Source of the DNA: Pseudomonadota bacterium
GTDB lineage: Bacteria; Myxococcota; Myxococcia; Myxococcales; Myxococcaceae
NCBI GenBank assembly: GCA_023426545.1
Contig: JAFAAN010000095.1
Coordinates: 77,574 to 141,573 of the forward strand
Reading direction: 5' to 3'
DNA length: 64,000 nt
The notes under the pieces were generated by a model that saw only the letters and a list, made by a program, of their open reading frames with translations, did not search any database and was not told the DNA's origin. The position numbers were made by a program, and so were the translations under genes. Positions 48,913 through 57,430 of the stretch are shown here, piece after piece (positions within the stretch are counted from its first letter, which is position 1; the number at the start of each line of letters is the position of its first letter).

Positions 48913-49583
48913 GCGGCCAGCGGGCCCGCCTGGGCGTGCTGGTGTCGGGCAGCGGCAGCAACCTCCAGGCCCTGCTGGATGCCTGCGCCCGGGAGGACTT
49001 CCCCGCCGAGGTCGCCTGCGTGGTGTCCAACGTGCCCACCGCCTTCGCGCTGGAGCGGGCTCGCAAGGCAGGCGTGGCGGCCACGGTGGTGGACCACAAG
49101 GCCCACGCGGCGAGGGCGGACTTCGAGAAGGCCCTCCTGGACGCGCTGCGCGCGGCGCGCGTGGAGTGGGTGTGCCTCGCCGGCTTCATGCGGTTGCTGA
49201 GCGCGGACTTCCTGGGGCACTACGCGGGGCGCGTGCTGAACATCCACCCGTCGCTGCTCCCCGCGTTCCCGGGGCTTCATGCGCAGCGGCAGGCCCTGGA
49301 GCGTGGGGTGAAGGTGACCGGCTGCACCGTGCACCTCGTCGACGCGGGCACCGACACCGGGCCCATCATCGCGCAGGCGGCGGTGCCCGTGCTCCCGGAC
49401 GACGACGAGCAGGCGCTGGGCGCGCGGATCCTCGCGGAGGAGCACCGGCTCTATCCGCTGGCCGTGCGGCTCGCGGTGACGGGCAAGGTGACGCTGGACG
49501 CGGCGCGGACGCGCGTGGACGCACGGCCCACCATCGGCGAGCTGGCGCTGCGCAATCCGGGCGCGGCGGACGAGCTCCCGTGA
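48909..49583 (+). CDS. purN: Phosphoribosylglycinamide formyltransferase
   Basis: A 224-residue PurN (GAR transformylase, folate-dependent). Signature blocks are LVSGSGSNLQALLDAC near the N-terminus, RVLNIHPSLLPAFPG with the catalytic Asn and His, and VDAGTDTGPIIAQA with the catalytic Asp. Its ATG overlaps the purM stop, and its stop overlaps the GTG of the next gene, so three genes are translated in series. Confidence 0.96.
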   Translation: MSGQRARLGVLVSGSGSNLQALLDACAREDFPAEVACVVSNVPTAFALERARKAGVAATVVDHKAHAARADFEKALLDALRAARVEWVCLAGFMRLLSADFLGHYAGRVLNIHPSLLPAFPGLHAQRQALERGVKVTGCTVHLVDAGTDTGPIIAQAAVPVLPDDDEQALGARILAEEHRLYPLAVRLAVTGKVTLDAARTRVDARPTIGELALRNPGAADELP

Positions 49584-50083
49584 GCGCGCCCGAGCCGCGC
49601 ATGGCGTCGCGGGACGAGCGGGTCGCCGCGCTCCGAGAAGCCCGGGTGGTGCTCGTCAGCGCCTGCCTGCTGGGCGAAGCGTGTCGATATGACGGACGCT
49701 CACAGCGTTCCGAACGCGTCCTCGCGGCGTTGGCGGACAAGGACGTCGTGCCCGTCTGCCCCGAGGTGGCCTCGGGCCTGCCCATCCCGCGCCCGCCCGT
49801 GGATCTCCGGGGCGGGACAGGCGTGGACGTCTGGGCCGGGCGAGCCACCGCGGTCGAGCGCGCCGGGGGCGTCGACCGGACGGAGGCGTTCCAGCGAGGC
49901 GCCCGCATCGCGCTCGACGCCGCGCGCCGCTTTGGCGCGACGGTGGCGCTGCTGAAGGAGAAGAGCCCCTCGTGCGGAAGCCAGCGCGTGTACGAGTCCG
50001 GCCAGCTCCGTGACGGTGAGGGCATCACCGCGGCGCTGCTGCGCGCCGAGGGCATCACCGTCCTCAGCGACGAAGACCTGTAG
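49580..50083 (+). CDS. DUF523 (TudS-like) iron-sulfur protein
   Basis: A 167-residue DUF523-family protein. Conserved Cys-bearing blocks are VSACLLGEACRYDG, VPVCPEVASGLPIPRPP and EKSPSCGSQRVY, the last giving the third cluster ligand. Members of this family include the thiouracil desulfidase TudS, which uses a [4Fe-4S] cluster (family knowledge); whether this protein acts on thionucleobases is not shown. GTG start overlaps the purN stop (GTGA), linking it to purine genes, which is unusual. Confidence 0.85.
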   Translation: MSAPEPRMASRDERVAALREARVVLVSACLLGEACRYDGRSQRSERVLAALADKDVVPVCPEVASGLPIPRPPVDLRGGTGVDVWAGRATAVERAGGVDRTEAFQRGARIALDAARRFGATVALLKEKSPSCGSQRVYESGQLRDGEGITAALLRAEGITVLSDEDL

Positions 50084-50134
50084 CCCCCCGGCGCACCGCC
50101 AGCTCCGCGGCCCGCTCGCGGACATCAATGGAGA

Positions 50135-51217
50135 CTACCCACGCGCGGGCACCGTCCACGCGTCGTCGGGCAGCGGCGCGAAGAGCGCGTCCACCGCCGC
50201 GTCCGTGACTTCCGCCAGCGTGGCGGGCTGCCAGCGCGGCTTGTTGTCCTTGTCCACGAGCACCGCGCGGATGCCCTCGCGGAAGTCCGGCCGCACCGTC
50301 ATCGTCTGGCTGAGCCGGTACTCCACGTTGGCCATCTCGTCGTACTCGCGCGTGCGCCCCATCCGGAGCTGGCGCAGCGTCACCTTGAGGCTCGCGGGGC
50401 ACATGCGCAGCAGCGTGGCCCACGTCTCCTGAGCCCAGGGCGAGCCCTCCAGCTCCAGCGCCTGTTGGATGTCGTCCACGCGCTCGGCCGCGAAGCACCG
50501 GTCGATGGCCGCGCGCTGCACGCCCAGCGGCGACGTCCCTGTGTCCGCGTGGAAGTCCGCCAGCACCGTGTCCACCACCGTGCTCGCCGCGGCGCTCCCC
50601 CAGGGCGCGGCCACCAGCGCGTCCAGCACCGCCTCCAGGCGCACGGACTCCACATGGTGTGTGGCGTAGCCCAGCCACATCGCGTCCGCCGCGTTGCACC
50701 GCGCGCCGGTGAGCCCCAGGTACGTGCCCGACTCCCCGGGGAAGCGCGGCAGGAACCAGCCGCCGCCCACGTCCGGGAACAGGCCAATCGCCGTCTCCGG
50801 CATGGCCAGCACCAGCTTCTCCGTGACGACCCGGTGCGTCCCGTGAATCGACAGCCCGAGCCCCCCGCCCATGCAGACGCCATCCACCAGCGCGATGAAG
50901 GGCTTTCCGAAGTAGTGGATGCGGTGGTTCAGCCCGTACTCGGCGCGGAAGAACTCACGCGACACGCGCTCCTTCTCTCCGCGAGGCGCATCGCCCACCG
51001 ACAACGCCACCGCGCGCACGTCTCCCCCCGCACAGAATGCGCGGCCCCCGGCGCCCCGGATGACCACGGCCTGGATGGCTGGATCCGCCGCCCAGGCATC
51101 GAGCGCCGGGTGCAGCGCGCGACACATCCCCAGGTTCAGCGCGTTCAGGGCCTTGGGCCGGTTCAGGGTCACCACTCCGACCGCGCCACGCGTCTCGAGC
51201 AGAAGGTCGTCAGTCAT
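50135..51217 (-). CDS. 3-hydroxyisobutyryl-CoA hydrolase
   Basis: A 360-residue crotonase-fold protein of the HIBYL-CoA hydrolase type (valine breakdown, giving free 3-hydroxyisobutyrate). Motifs: FCAGGDVRAVAL, NHRIHYFGKPFIALVDGVCMGGGLGLS, MPETAIGLFPDVGGGWFLPR and a SQTMTVRPDFREGIRAVLVDKDNKPRW C-terminal block typical of this branch. Its length also fits rather than that of a hydratase (about 260 residues). The neighbouring HAD gene is divergent. Confidence 0.92.
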   Translation of the reverse strand: MTDDLLLETRGAVGVVTLNRPKALNALNLGMCRALHPALDAWAADPAIQAVVIRGAGGRAFCAGGDVRAVALSVGDAPRGEKERVSREFFRAEYGLNHRIHYFGKPFIALVDGVCMGGGLGLSIHGTHRVVTEKLVLAMPETAIGLFPDVGGGWFLPRFPGESGTYLGLTGARCNAADAMWLGYATHHVESVRLEAVLDALVAAPWGSAAASTVVDTVLADFHADTGTSPLGVQRAAIDRCFAAERVDDIQQALELEGSPWAQETWATLLRMCPASLKVTLRQLRMGRTREYDEMANVEYRLSQTMTVRPDFREGIRAVLVDKDNKPRWQPATLAEVTDAAVDALFAPLPDDAWTVPARG

Positions 51218-51296
51218 GCCCCGGGGATATCAGGCGAGCGACCCCTTGGGTGGAATCAGTGGCCCACCGTGTCACCAGACACGCTATGGGGACCCC

Positions 51297-51986
51297 ATGA
51301 CCTCCGCACTGGCGCCCCTGCGTGCCGTCGTCTTCGACATGGACGGCACCCTCGTCGACAACATGCTCTTCCACAACGAGGCCTGGGTCTCGCTCTCCCG
51401 GAAGCTCGGCCTGTCGCTGACAGCCGCCGACTTCCAGAGCCGCTTCGCCGGCAAGAAGAACGAGGAGATTCTCCCGGAGCTGCTCGGCCGTCCGGTGGCG
51501 CCCGACGAGCTGGAGCGCATCGCCGACGAGAAGGAGAACCACTACCGCACCCTCTACCGGCCTCACCTGAAGCTGCACCTGGGCGCGGAGGCCTTCCTCC
51601 AGCGTCTGCGGGACGCCCACATCCCCGCGGCCATCGCCACCGCCGCGCCCCAGGGCAACCGCGAGCTGGTGCTGGACGGGCTGGGCATCCGCTCCCAGTT
51701 CGCGAGCATCGTCGGCGCCGAGCAGGTGACGCGCGGCAAGCCCGCCCCGGACATCTTCCTGGCCGCCGCGAAGGCGCTGGGCGTGGCGCCCACCGCGTGC
51801 CTCGCCTTCGAGGACGCCGTGCTGGGGGTCATGTCCGCGCGCGAGGCCGGCATGACGGTGGTGGGTTTGACCACCGGCGCGCCCGAGTCCGACCTCCGCC
51901 AGGCCGGCGCGCACTGGGTTCTCCCGGACTTCAGCACGCTGCCCCCGGAGCTGGAGCAGCGGCTCTTCGGCCATCCCGCGCGCTGA
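51297..51986 (+). CDS. HAD-family phosphatase (beta-phosphoglucomutase-like)
   Basis: A 229-residue HAD-IA hydrolase. The catalytic DxDGT is VFDMDGTLVDN near residue 15; the cap and later motifs are AIATAAPQGNRE, GKPAPDIFLAAA and FEDAVLGVMSAREAGM. The overall layout is that of beta-phosphoglucomutase or small sugar-phosphate phosphatases. The substrate is unknown. It is divergent from the HIBYL-CoA hydrolase gene and starts 79 bp from it. Confidence 0.9.
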   Translation: MTSALAPLRAVVFDMDGTLVDNMLFHNEAWVSLSRKLGLSLTAADFQSRFAGKKNEEILPELLGRPVAPDELERIADEKENHYRTLYRPHLKLHLGAEAFLQRLRDAHIPAAIATAAPQGNRELVLDGLGIRSQFASIVGAEQVTRGKPAPDIFLAAAKALGVAPTACLAFEDAVLGVMSAREAGMTVVGLTTGAPESDLRQAGAHWVLPDFSTLPPELEQRLFGHPAR

Positions 51987-52058
51987 CGCGCCCCTGGCGG
52001 GCGGCCGGTGGTGAAAAGGGCGCCAGCGGCGGGCACGTTGTGTAGTGTTGCCCGCCTC

Positions 52059-53588
52059 ATGGCGACGTCCTCTGCCAAGCTCAAGCTTCCCGCCGGGCCA
52101 TCCCGGCATGTCTACGACGTCATCGTGCTCGGCAGTCAGCTGGGCGGTGCGCTCGCGGCGGCCCTCCTGGCGAAGCGCAGCCACCGCGTCCTGCTGGTGG
52201 AGCACGACGGCATGGGGCCCGGCTACGAGCACGGCGGCTACCTGCTCCCATACGCGCCCTTCGTCGCGCCGCCCCTCAAGGCCATGCCCGCCGTGGAGGA
52301 GGCCCTCACCGAGCTGGGCCTCACCACCCTGGTGCAGCGCGCGCTGCGGCCCCATGCACCGGAGCTGCAGCTCCTCATGCCGCGCAACCGCCTGGACCTC
52401 CACGCCGACACGGCCCGCCGCAAGGCGGAGGTGACGCGGGAGCTGGGCGGCGAAGGCGAGGCCCTGCTGGGCGCCCTCGCCGGCACCGCCGCGCAGCACG
52501 AGGCCAGCGACGCCTTCTTCAAGGCGGGCCCCGCCCTGCCCCCGGACGGCTTCTTCGAGGGCTGGGGTCTGAAGAAGCTCATCCGGGCACACCCGGGCCT
52601 GGAGACGCCCCCCCGGCTCATGGGGGACTCCGCCCCGGTGTCGCTGGTGCGAGGGCTGCTGCCCTTCATCAGCCACCTGGAACGCCCCGAGTCCCCGCTG
52701 GCGCAGACGCGGGCCATGTCCCAGGTGCTGTCGTCGCCGTCGTTCTTCACCGGCGGCCACGAGGGCCTGCGGGAGCTGCTCGCCCGCCGCGTGGCCGAGC
52801 TGGGGGGCGACGTGCTCGGGCGGGACACCCCCGCGGGTTTCATCGTGGAGGAGCTGGCCTTCGAGGGCAGCAAGTTCGCGGGCCTGAAGCTGATGCGCTC
52901 GGACACCATGTACCGCGCCTCCTGCCTGGTGGCGGCGACGGACGCGGGCGCGCTGCGGCGGCTGGTGACGGACAAGAAGCACCACCGCGGCCTGCTGGAG
53001 CACCTGGACCAGTCGAACACCAAGTCCCTGCTCTTCACCGTCAACTGGGTGGTGCCGGAGTCGGCGCTGCCTCGCGGCCTGGGCGAGCTGGCGCTGCTGG
53101 ACACCCGCGACGCGGAGCTGGGACCGCTGCTGATCCAGCTCCACCCCGCGCGCGCGGCCCAGCCCCATGGCGGCAAGGAGGCCAAGGCGACCGAAGGGGT
53201 GCGCGTGGTGTGCGCGGGCGCCTTCGTGCCCGCCTCGGCCCGCGACCTGGGCGAGGAGCACCTCCAGGCCCTGGCGGCGCGCATCGACGAGCACCTGGAT
53301 GCGCTGATGCCCTTCACGGCCAACCACCGCCTGCTGCGCTCGGCCCCCTACCTGGACGCCGGCGGCGTGCGGGGCAGCCGGCTGATGCCGCACCCCCTGT
53401 TCACCTTCGAGTCGGAAGCCTTCCTGGGCGTCACGGGTTTGCCCCAGCGCACCCCGGCCAAGAACATCCTCCTCGCCAACCGGGAGGTCCTCCCCGGCCT
53501 GGGGCTGGAGGGGGAGCTGCTCGCGGGCATCCGGGCCGCGCGGCTGGTGCAGGAGATGTCGAAGAAGAAGGATCCGCTCAAGGGCTGA
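52059..53588 (+). CDS. CrtI/phytoene-desaturase-like FAD oxidoreductase
   Basis: A 509-residue protein with an N-terminal dinucleotide-binding fold (YDVIVLGSQLGGALAAALLAKRSHRVLLVEHD) in which the usual GxGxxG reads GSQLGG. The middle and C-terminal regions have the NAD(P)/FAD amine-oxidase/CrtI layout (TGGHEGLRELLARRVAELGGDVL; PGLGLEGELLAGIRAARL). No other carotenoid gene is in the window, so a role in carotenoid synthesis is not supported; it may act on another lipid. Start ATG 52059 chosen; the frame runs a little upstream. Confidence 0.75.
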   Translation: MATSSAKLKLPAGPSRHVYDVIVLGSQLGGALAAALLAKRSHRVLLVEHDGMGPGYEHGGYLLPYAPFVAPPLKAMPAVEEALTELGLTTLVQRALRPHAPELQLLMPRNRLDLHADTARRKAEVTRELGGEGEALLGALAGTAAQHEASDAFFKAGPALPPDGFFEGWGLKKLIRAHPGLETPPRLMGDSAPVSLVRGLLPFISHLERPESPLAQTRAMSQVLSSPSFFTGGHEGLRELLARRVAELGGDVLGRDTPAGFIVEELAFEGSKFAGLKLMRSDTMYRASCLVAATDAGALRRLVTDKKHHRGLLEHLDQSNTKSLLFTVNWVVPESALPRGLGELALLDTRDAELGPLLIQLHPARAAQPHGGKEAKATEGVRVVCAGAFVPASARDLGEEHLQALAARIDEHLDALMPFTANHRLLRSAPYLDAGGVRGSRLMPHPLFTFESEAFLGVTGLPQRTPAKNILLANREVLPGLGLEGELLAGIRAARLVQEMSKKKDPLKG

Positions 53589-53643
53589 TCCTGGATCTAA
53601 GGCTGGATTTCCAGGCCGATCTCTGGCAGGTTCCGCCGCTCTT

Positions 53644-53649
53644 TATATA
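53644..53649 (+). promoter_or_regulatory. rpmB: Possible -10 box of rpmB
   Basis: TATATA at 53644-53649 is an AT-rich hexamer 42 bp ahead of the rpmB start, with an AAGGAG ribosome-binding site at 53677. No good -35 is visible 17-18 bases upstream, so the promoter call is weak. Confidence 0.3.
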
Positions 53650-53691
53650 CGGCAGGCGTCCAGCGCCCCAGTTTTCAAGGAGTTAGAAGTC

Positions 53692-53883
53692 ATGGCGTGG
53701 AAGTGTGACATCTGTGGCAAGCGTCCGCTGGTGGGTAACAACGTCAGCCACGCGAACAACAAGACCAAGAAGCGGACCCTGCCGAATCTCCAGAAGGTCC
53801 GGGCCAGCGTGGCGGGCAGCCACACGCGCGTTCTCGCGTGCACCCGCTGCATCAAGGCGGGCAAGGTGGTGAAGGCCGCCTGA
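53692..53883 (+). CDS. rpmB: 50S ribosomal protein L28
   Basis: A 63-residue L28 of the zinc-binding (C+) form: Cys5-x2-Cys8 and Cys50-x2-Cys53. The family block GKRPLVGNNVSHANNKTKKR is clear. Its ribosome-binding site AAGGAG is well placed. Having the C+ form means the gene is not the usual zinc-starvation replacement unless a C- paralogue exists elsewhere. Confidence 0.97.
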   Translation: MAWKCDICGKRPLVGNNVSHANNKTKKRTLPNLQKVRASVAGSHTRVLACTRCIKAGKVVKAA

Positions 53884-54221
53884 GGTTCTCACGCTCGAGG
53901 GAGGGCACGACGCGCGTTCCATCCAGCGCGACTGCCCCCCACCGAGCGGATTCATCCCGCGCGGACGCCGCATCCCTGCTCTTGGGCAGCGCGGTGGTTC
54001 GCCGGTGGCATGACGACCTGGCCGCCATCCGGGCGGTTCGTACCCTGCATCCTTTTTGATGGGAGGGGTGTGAGCCGTGGAGGGTGCCTTGCGGGCGCGC
54101 ATCCTGGCGAGCCTGCCTCCAGCACGTGGCCTCACCTCCGGCGCTGCACCTCGCGGACCCGGGTGAATGTCTCGTCGTCAACTGGCGCGAGGTGTCAAGT
54201 CGTTCTAGGTAAGCTGGCACC
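53884..54221. other. 338-bp region without a supported gene
   Basis: Short open frames here (for example 54010-54225 on the plus strand) lack a ribosome-binding site or a recognisable protein. CCGCC/GGCGG inverted bases near 54021 form a weak hairpin with no adjacent T run. The promoter of the MglA-like gene is presumably at its right end but cannot be pinned down. Confidence 0.5.
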
Positions 54222-55331
54222 GTGAGCAGCGTCAATCTGATGGCCCGCGAAGTGGCCGCGAAGATCGTTTTCTATGGACCGGGTCTGTCCGGGAAGACGA
54301 CCTCGCTGAGGAAGATCTACGAGACGGTCCGCCCCGCCCACCGTGGTGAGATGATGTCCATCGCCACGGAGGGAGATCGGACGCTCTTCTTCGACTTCCT
54401 CCCCGTGAAGGTGGAGCGCGTGGGCGACTGCTCCGTGCGGCTGGCGCTCTACACCGTGCCGGGCCAGGTCTTCTACAACGCCACCCGCAAGCTGGTGCTC
54501 CAGGGCGCCGACGGGGTGGTGTTCGTCGCGGACTCGCAGCCGGAGGCCATGGACGCCAACCGCGAGTCCCTGGCGAACCTGGAAGAGAACCTCTTCGAGC
54601 ACGGCATCCGGTTGGACCGCTTCCCGCTGGTGATGCAGTGGAACAAGCGGGACCTGGACGGCGTGCTGCCCGTGGAGGTGCTCCGCAAGGAGCTCAACCC
54701 GCGCGGCGTCCCGGAGCTGGAGACCTCGGCCGCCAACGGCCGCGGGGTGCTCGACACGCTCAAGGCCATCACCCGGCTGGTCATCAAGGACCTGCGCGCC
54801 AAGCGCATCGTCCCGCCGCCCCGCCCCGCCGCGGGCGTGCAGCCCGCGGGCCTGGAGGCCCAGCTCACCCAGCATCTCCAGAACCGGCAGCCGACCGGCC
54901 CCCAGGCCCAGGCCGCCGGCGCGGCCCCCCGCGTGGCCCCCGTGGCCGTGGTGCCACCGCCACGCGTGGAGCCAGCCCCCATCCCCGCGCCGCAGCCCGG
55001 CGGCACCAAGCTGCTGGGCGCCGCGAGCGCCCTGGCCCCGGGCGACCTGTTCGACCACGCGCGCGCCGCCGAGGCCGCCTTCGTATCGGGCGACTACGCC
55101 ACCTGCGTCACCGCGTGCTCCGACGCCATCCGGCGGGCGCTGGCCTTCGCCGGCGAGGGGACGCTGGGGCAGCAGGCCTTCCTCCTCCGCGTGGACGGGG
55201 CCGACCTGCTCCGGCTCCAGGGCCTGGCCACCCAGGGGCACCTGCGCGTCGATGACGCCGCCTTCTCCCTCTACGTGATGATGCAGGTCTTCGTGCGGCT
55301 CAACGCGGTGGGGCTGCCCAGCCCGGAGTAA
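54222..55331 (+). CDS. MglA-like Ras-superfamily GTPase with C-terminal extension
   Basis: A 369-residue protein. Residues 1-195 match myxobacterial MglA-type GTPases: P-loop GPGLSGKT at 19-26, SIATEGDRTLFFDFLP, the switch-II-like TVPGQ (79-82) in place of DxxG, and NKRD at 141-144. MglA controls polarity and gliding in Myxococcus (family knowledge), but is about 195 residues long. The extra part is a Pro/Ala linker (about 196-280) and a helical domain of about 85 residues unlike anything I recognise. GTG start. No MglB is adjacent. Confidence 0.88.
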   Translation: MSSVNLMAREVAAKIVFYGPGLSGKTTSLRKIYETVRPAHRGEMMSIATEGDRTLFFDFLPVKVERVGDCSVRLALYTVPGQVFYNATRKLVLQGADGVVFVADSQPEAMDANRESLANLEENLFEHGIRLDRFPLVMQWNKRDLDGVLPVEVLRKELNPRGVPELETSAANGRGVLDTLKAITRLVIKDLRAKRIVPPPRPAAGVQPAGLEAQLTQHLQNRQPTGPQAQAAGAAPRVAPVAVVPPPRVEPAPIPAPQPGGTKLLGAASALAPGDLFDHARAAEAAFVSGDYATCVTACSDAIRRALAFAGEGTLGQQAFLLRVDGADLLRLQGLATQGHLRVDDAAFSLYVMMQVFVRLNAVGLPSPE

Positions 55332-55376
55332 CACGGGCCATGAGGCGCCCGCCTGGAAGCGGGCGCCCTGCGCCAC

Positions 55377-56462
55377 TCAGCGCGGGAAGCCGAGCTGCAA
55401 CAGTCCCATCCGCTGGAGCTTGGCGAGCGTCTTCAACGTCTCCAGCTCCCGCGCCGGGCTGGCCAGCACCAGCGTGGACACGTCCCAGGTGCCGTTCACC
55501 AGCCCGGCAATCTGCCGCTCCTCGGGCTTGAGCAATGCCTGCCCCCGCGGGTCGTGCACCATGACGGGCACCGCCAGCGGCGGCATGTCCGTGTAGAGGG
55601 CGGCCACGTGCTCGCGCTGCACCAGCCGCGCGAACTCGCGCACGCGCCGGTCCGCCGGGTCGCTGGCCAGCAGGGACGCGCAGACGATGCCCGCGGCGTC
55701 GTACTGGCCCTCGCGCATCAGCACCGCGCCCTTCTCCAGCATCTCCGCCACCGGGTCCGCCTCCACCTGCGGCGCCCCATCCACCTCCACCAGCTTCGAG
55801 CGCAGCAGCTCGTGCACCCGCCGCGTCACCGACGAGCGGGACACGCCCATGGACAGGCGCAGCCGCCCCAGGTTCTGCGGCGACGCGCACAGGCCCAGGA
55901 TGATTCGGTGCATCAGCGGTTGGCTCGGGCTGGGCGGCGCCAGCGCGCGCACGCTGAGCGCGTCAATGGGCAGCGCCTTGTCCACGTCCGCCTGCTCGTC
56001 CACCCAGCGCAGCGACTCGAAGAGCAGCTCGCGGATGCTCATGTCAGACGGCACCCAGTCCTCGCCGGAGCGGTCCGCGTCCTCCGTCCAGTGGAAGGTG
56101 CCACTGCCGGCGATGGTCAGGTCCATCATCGCGGCGAACAGCTCCTCCCGGCCCAGGTCGCGAATCCACCGCGCCTGGATGCCGTGGGTATCGAACGCGG
56201 CGTCCACGTCCGGCGTGCGGGCCAGCTCGTCGAAGGCCGAGAGCACCTTCGTGCCCGAGGCCAGCTTGGACAGCGTCAGGAGCCGGGCCACCCGGCCACG
56301 AAGCCCTTCGGCGGCGGTGGCACCCACCTGGCCGGAGAGCAGGAAGAGCTTTCGCTCACCCGCCTCCCACGAAAGCTGGAGCGTCCCCGTCTTACGGGAG
56401 CTGTCCAGCCATTGAAGGAACTCGGGAAGCGGATAACTGAAGAGGTCGCCGTGGAGGGCCAT
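55377..56462 (-). CDS. DUF4388/PATAN-domain protein
   Basis: A 361-residue protein whose N-terminal about 110 residues fit the DUF4388 (PATAN) domain: GDLFSYPLPEFLQWLDSSRKTGTLQLSWEAGERKLFLLSGQV. A second part has a winged-helix-like segment (LRLSMGVSRSSVTRRVHELLRSKLVEVDG). PATAN proteins occur in myxobacterial and cyanobacterial signalling, often joined to response regulators, though no receiver domain is seen. It converges on the MglA-like gene (45 bp) and is divergent from the next gene with 2 bp between. Confidence 0.82.
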   Translation of the reverse strand: MALHGDLFSYPLPEFLQWLDSSRKTGTLQLSWEAGERKLFLLSGQVGATAAEGLRGRVARLLTLSKLASGTKVLSAFDELARTPDVDAAFDTHGIQARWIRDLGREELFAAMMDLTIAGSGTFHWTEDADRSGEDWVPSDMSIRELLFESLRWVDEQADVDKALPIDALSVRALAPPSPSQPLMHRIILGLCASPQNLGRLRLSMGVSRSSVTRRVHELLRSKLVEVDGAPQVEADPVAEMLEKGAVLMREGQYDAAGIVCASLLASDPADRRVREFARLVQREHVAALYTDMPPLAVPVMVHDPRGQALLKPEERQIAGLVNGTWDVSTLVLASPARELETLKTLAKLQRMGLLQLGFPR

Positions 56463-56464
56463 GT

Positions 56465-57430
56465 GTGTCGGATTCGAGGATACAGTCCCCAGCCGTGCGC
56501 GTCGCGCTCCTGTTCATCGACGGGGTGGGCATTGGCCGGAAGGACCCGGCGGTGAATCCCCTTGCCCACCGGGAGCACCTGCTCTCCCGCTTCGAGGACG
56601 CCCCGGCCCCGCCCCTACCCCATGGAGGCCGCTGCCTCCCGGTGGACACCACCTTCGGCGTCCCTGGACGCCCCCAATCCGCGTCCAACCAGACGGCCAT
56701 CCTCACGGGAGACCCGGCGCCCATCCTCCTCGGCCGCCACGTGCTGGGCTACCCCAACGCCCCCCTGCGTGGGCTGATGGCGGACCGCTCCATCATCCGG
56801 CGGCTGGCCACCGCGGGCCGCACCGCCACCTTCGCCAACGCCTACCCCGCTCCGTACCTGGACGCCCTGGGCGTGCCGCGCCGCCCCAGCCGCTCTCCGC
56901 CGGAGTTCGCCCTGTCCCCGGAGTCCCGCCGCAAGATGAAGCCCTCGGCGTCCAAGCTGGCCTTCGCCGCGGGCGGCATTCCGTTGAGGACGCTGGATGA
57001 CGCGCGAGCCGGGGACGGCCTCACCCACGACATCACCGGTGAGGCCGCGCGCGCGTATGGCCTGCCGGCGCCCGCGCGCACGCCCGAGGAGGCCGCTGCC
57101 GTCTTCTGGCGCGTCGCGTCCAGCGTGGACTTCACCTTCTTCGAGCACTACCTCGCGGACGAGGCGGGCCACGCCCAGGACTGGACGGCCGCGCTGGCGG
57201 CGCTCGACACCTTCGACGCCTTCGCCCGCGCGGTGGTGGCCACGCGCCCTGCCGGCGCCCGCGTGCTGGTCTGCAGCGACCACGGCAACGTGGAGGACCT
57301 GTCCACGCGAGGGCACACGCTCCACCCCGTGCCCGTGCTCTACTTCGGCCCGCCCGCTCCGGAGGTGGAGTCCTTCTCCACCGTGGCCGACGTCGGACGC
57401 GCGGTGCTGGGCTGGCTGGGTGCGGAGTGA
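56465..57430 (+). CDS. Alkaline-phosphatase-fold metalloenzyme
   Basis: A 321-residue protein of the phosphopentomutase/alkaline-phosphatase superfamily. The N-terminal metal site is VALLFIDGVGIGRKD, and the second is VCSDHGNVEDLSTRGHT, where the DHGN and THT-like residues match the two-metal centre. Between them, SASNQTAILTGD supplies the nucleophile-type Thr/Ser position. Its exact substrate cannot be told. GTG start. The next gene overlaps its end by 4 bp, so expression is coupled. Confidence 0.85.
   Translation: MSDSRIQSPAVRVALLFIDGVGIGRKDPAVNPLAHREHLLSRFEDAPAPPLPHGGRCLPVDTTFGVPGRPQSASNQTAILTGDPAPILLGRHVLGYPNAPLRGLMADRSIIRRLATAGRTATFANAYPAPYLDALGVPRRPSRSPPEFALSPESRRKMKPSASKLAFAAGGIPLRTLDDARAGDGLTHDITGEAARAYGLPAPARTPEEAAAVFWRVASSVDFTFFEHYLADEAGHAQDWTAALAALDTFDAFARAVVATRPAGARVLVCSDHGNVEDLSTRGHTLHPVPVLYFGPPAPEVESFSTVADVGRAVLGWLGAE

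Noticed and set aside
51210..53393. 727-residue open frame on the minus strand
   Set aside because: Antisense to the HAD and CrtI-like genes; a shadow of strong codon bias.
52059..53588. Carotenoid biosynthesis cluster around the CrtI-like gene
   Set aside because: No other crt gene is present in the window.
54010..54225. 71-residue open frame before the MglA-like gene
   Set aside because: No ribosome-binding site and no protein resemblance.
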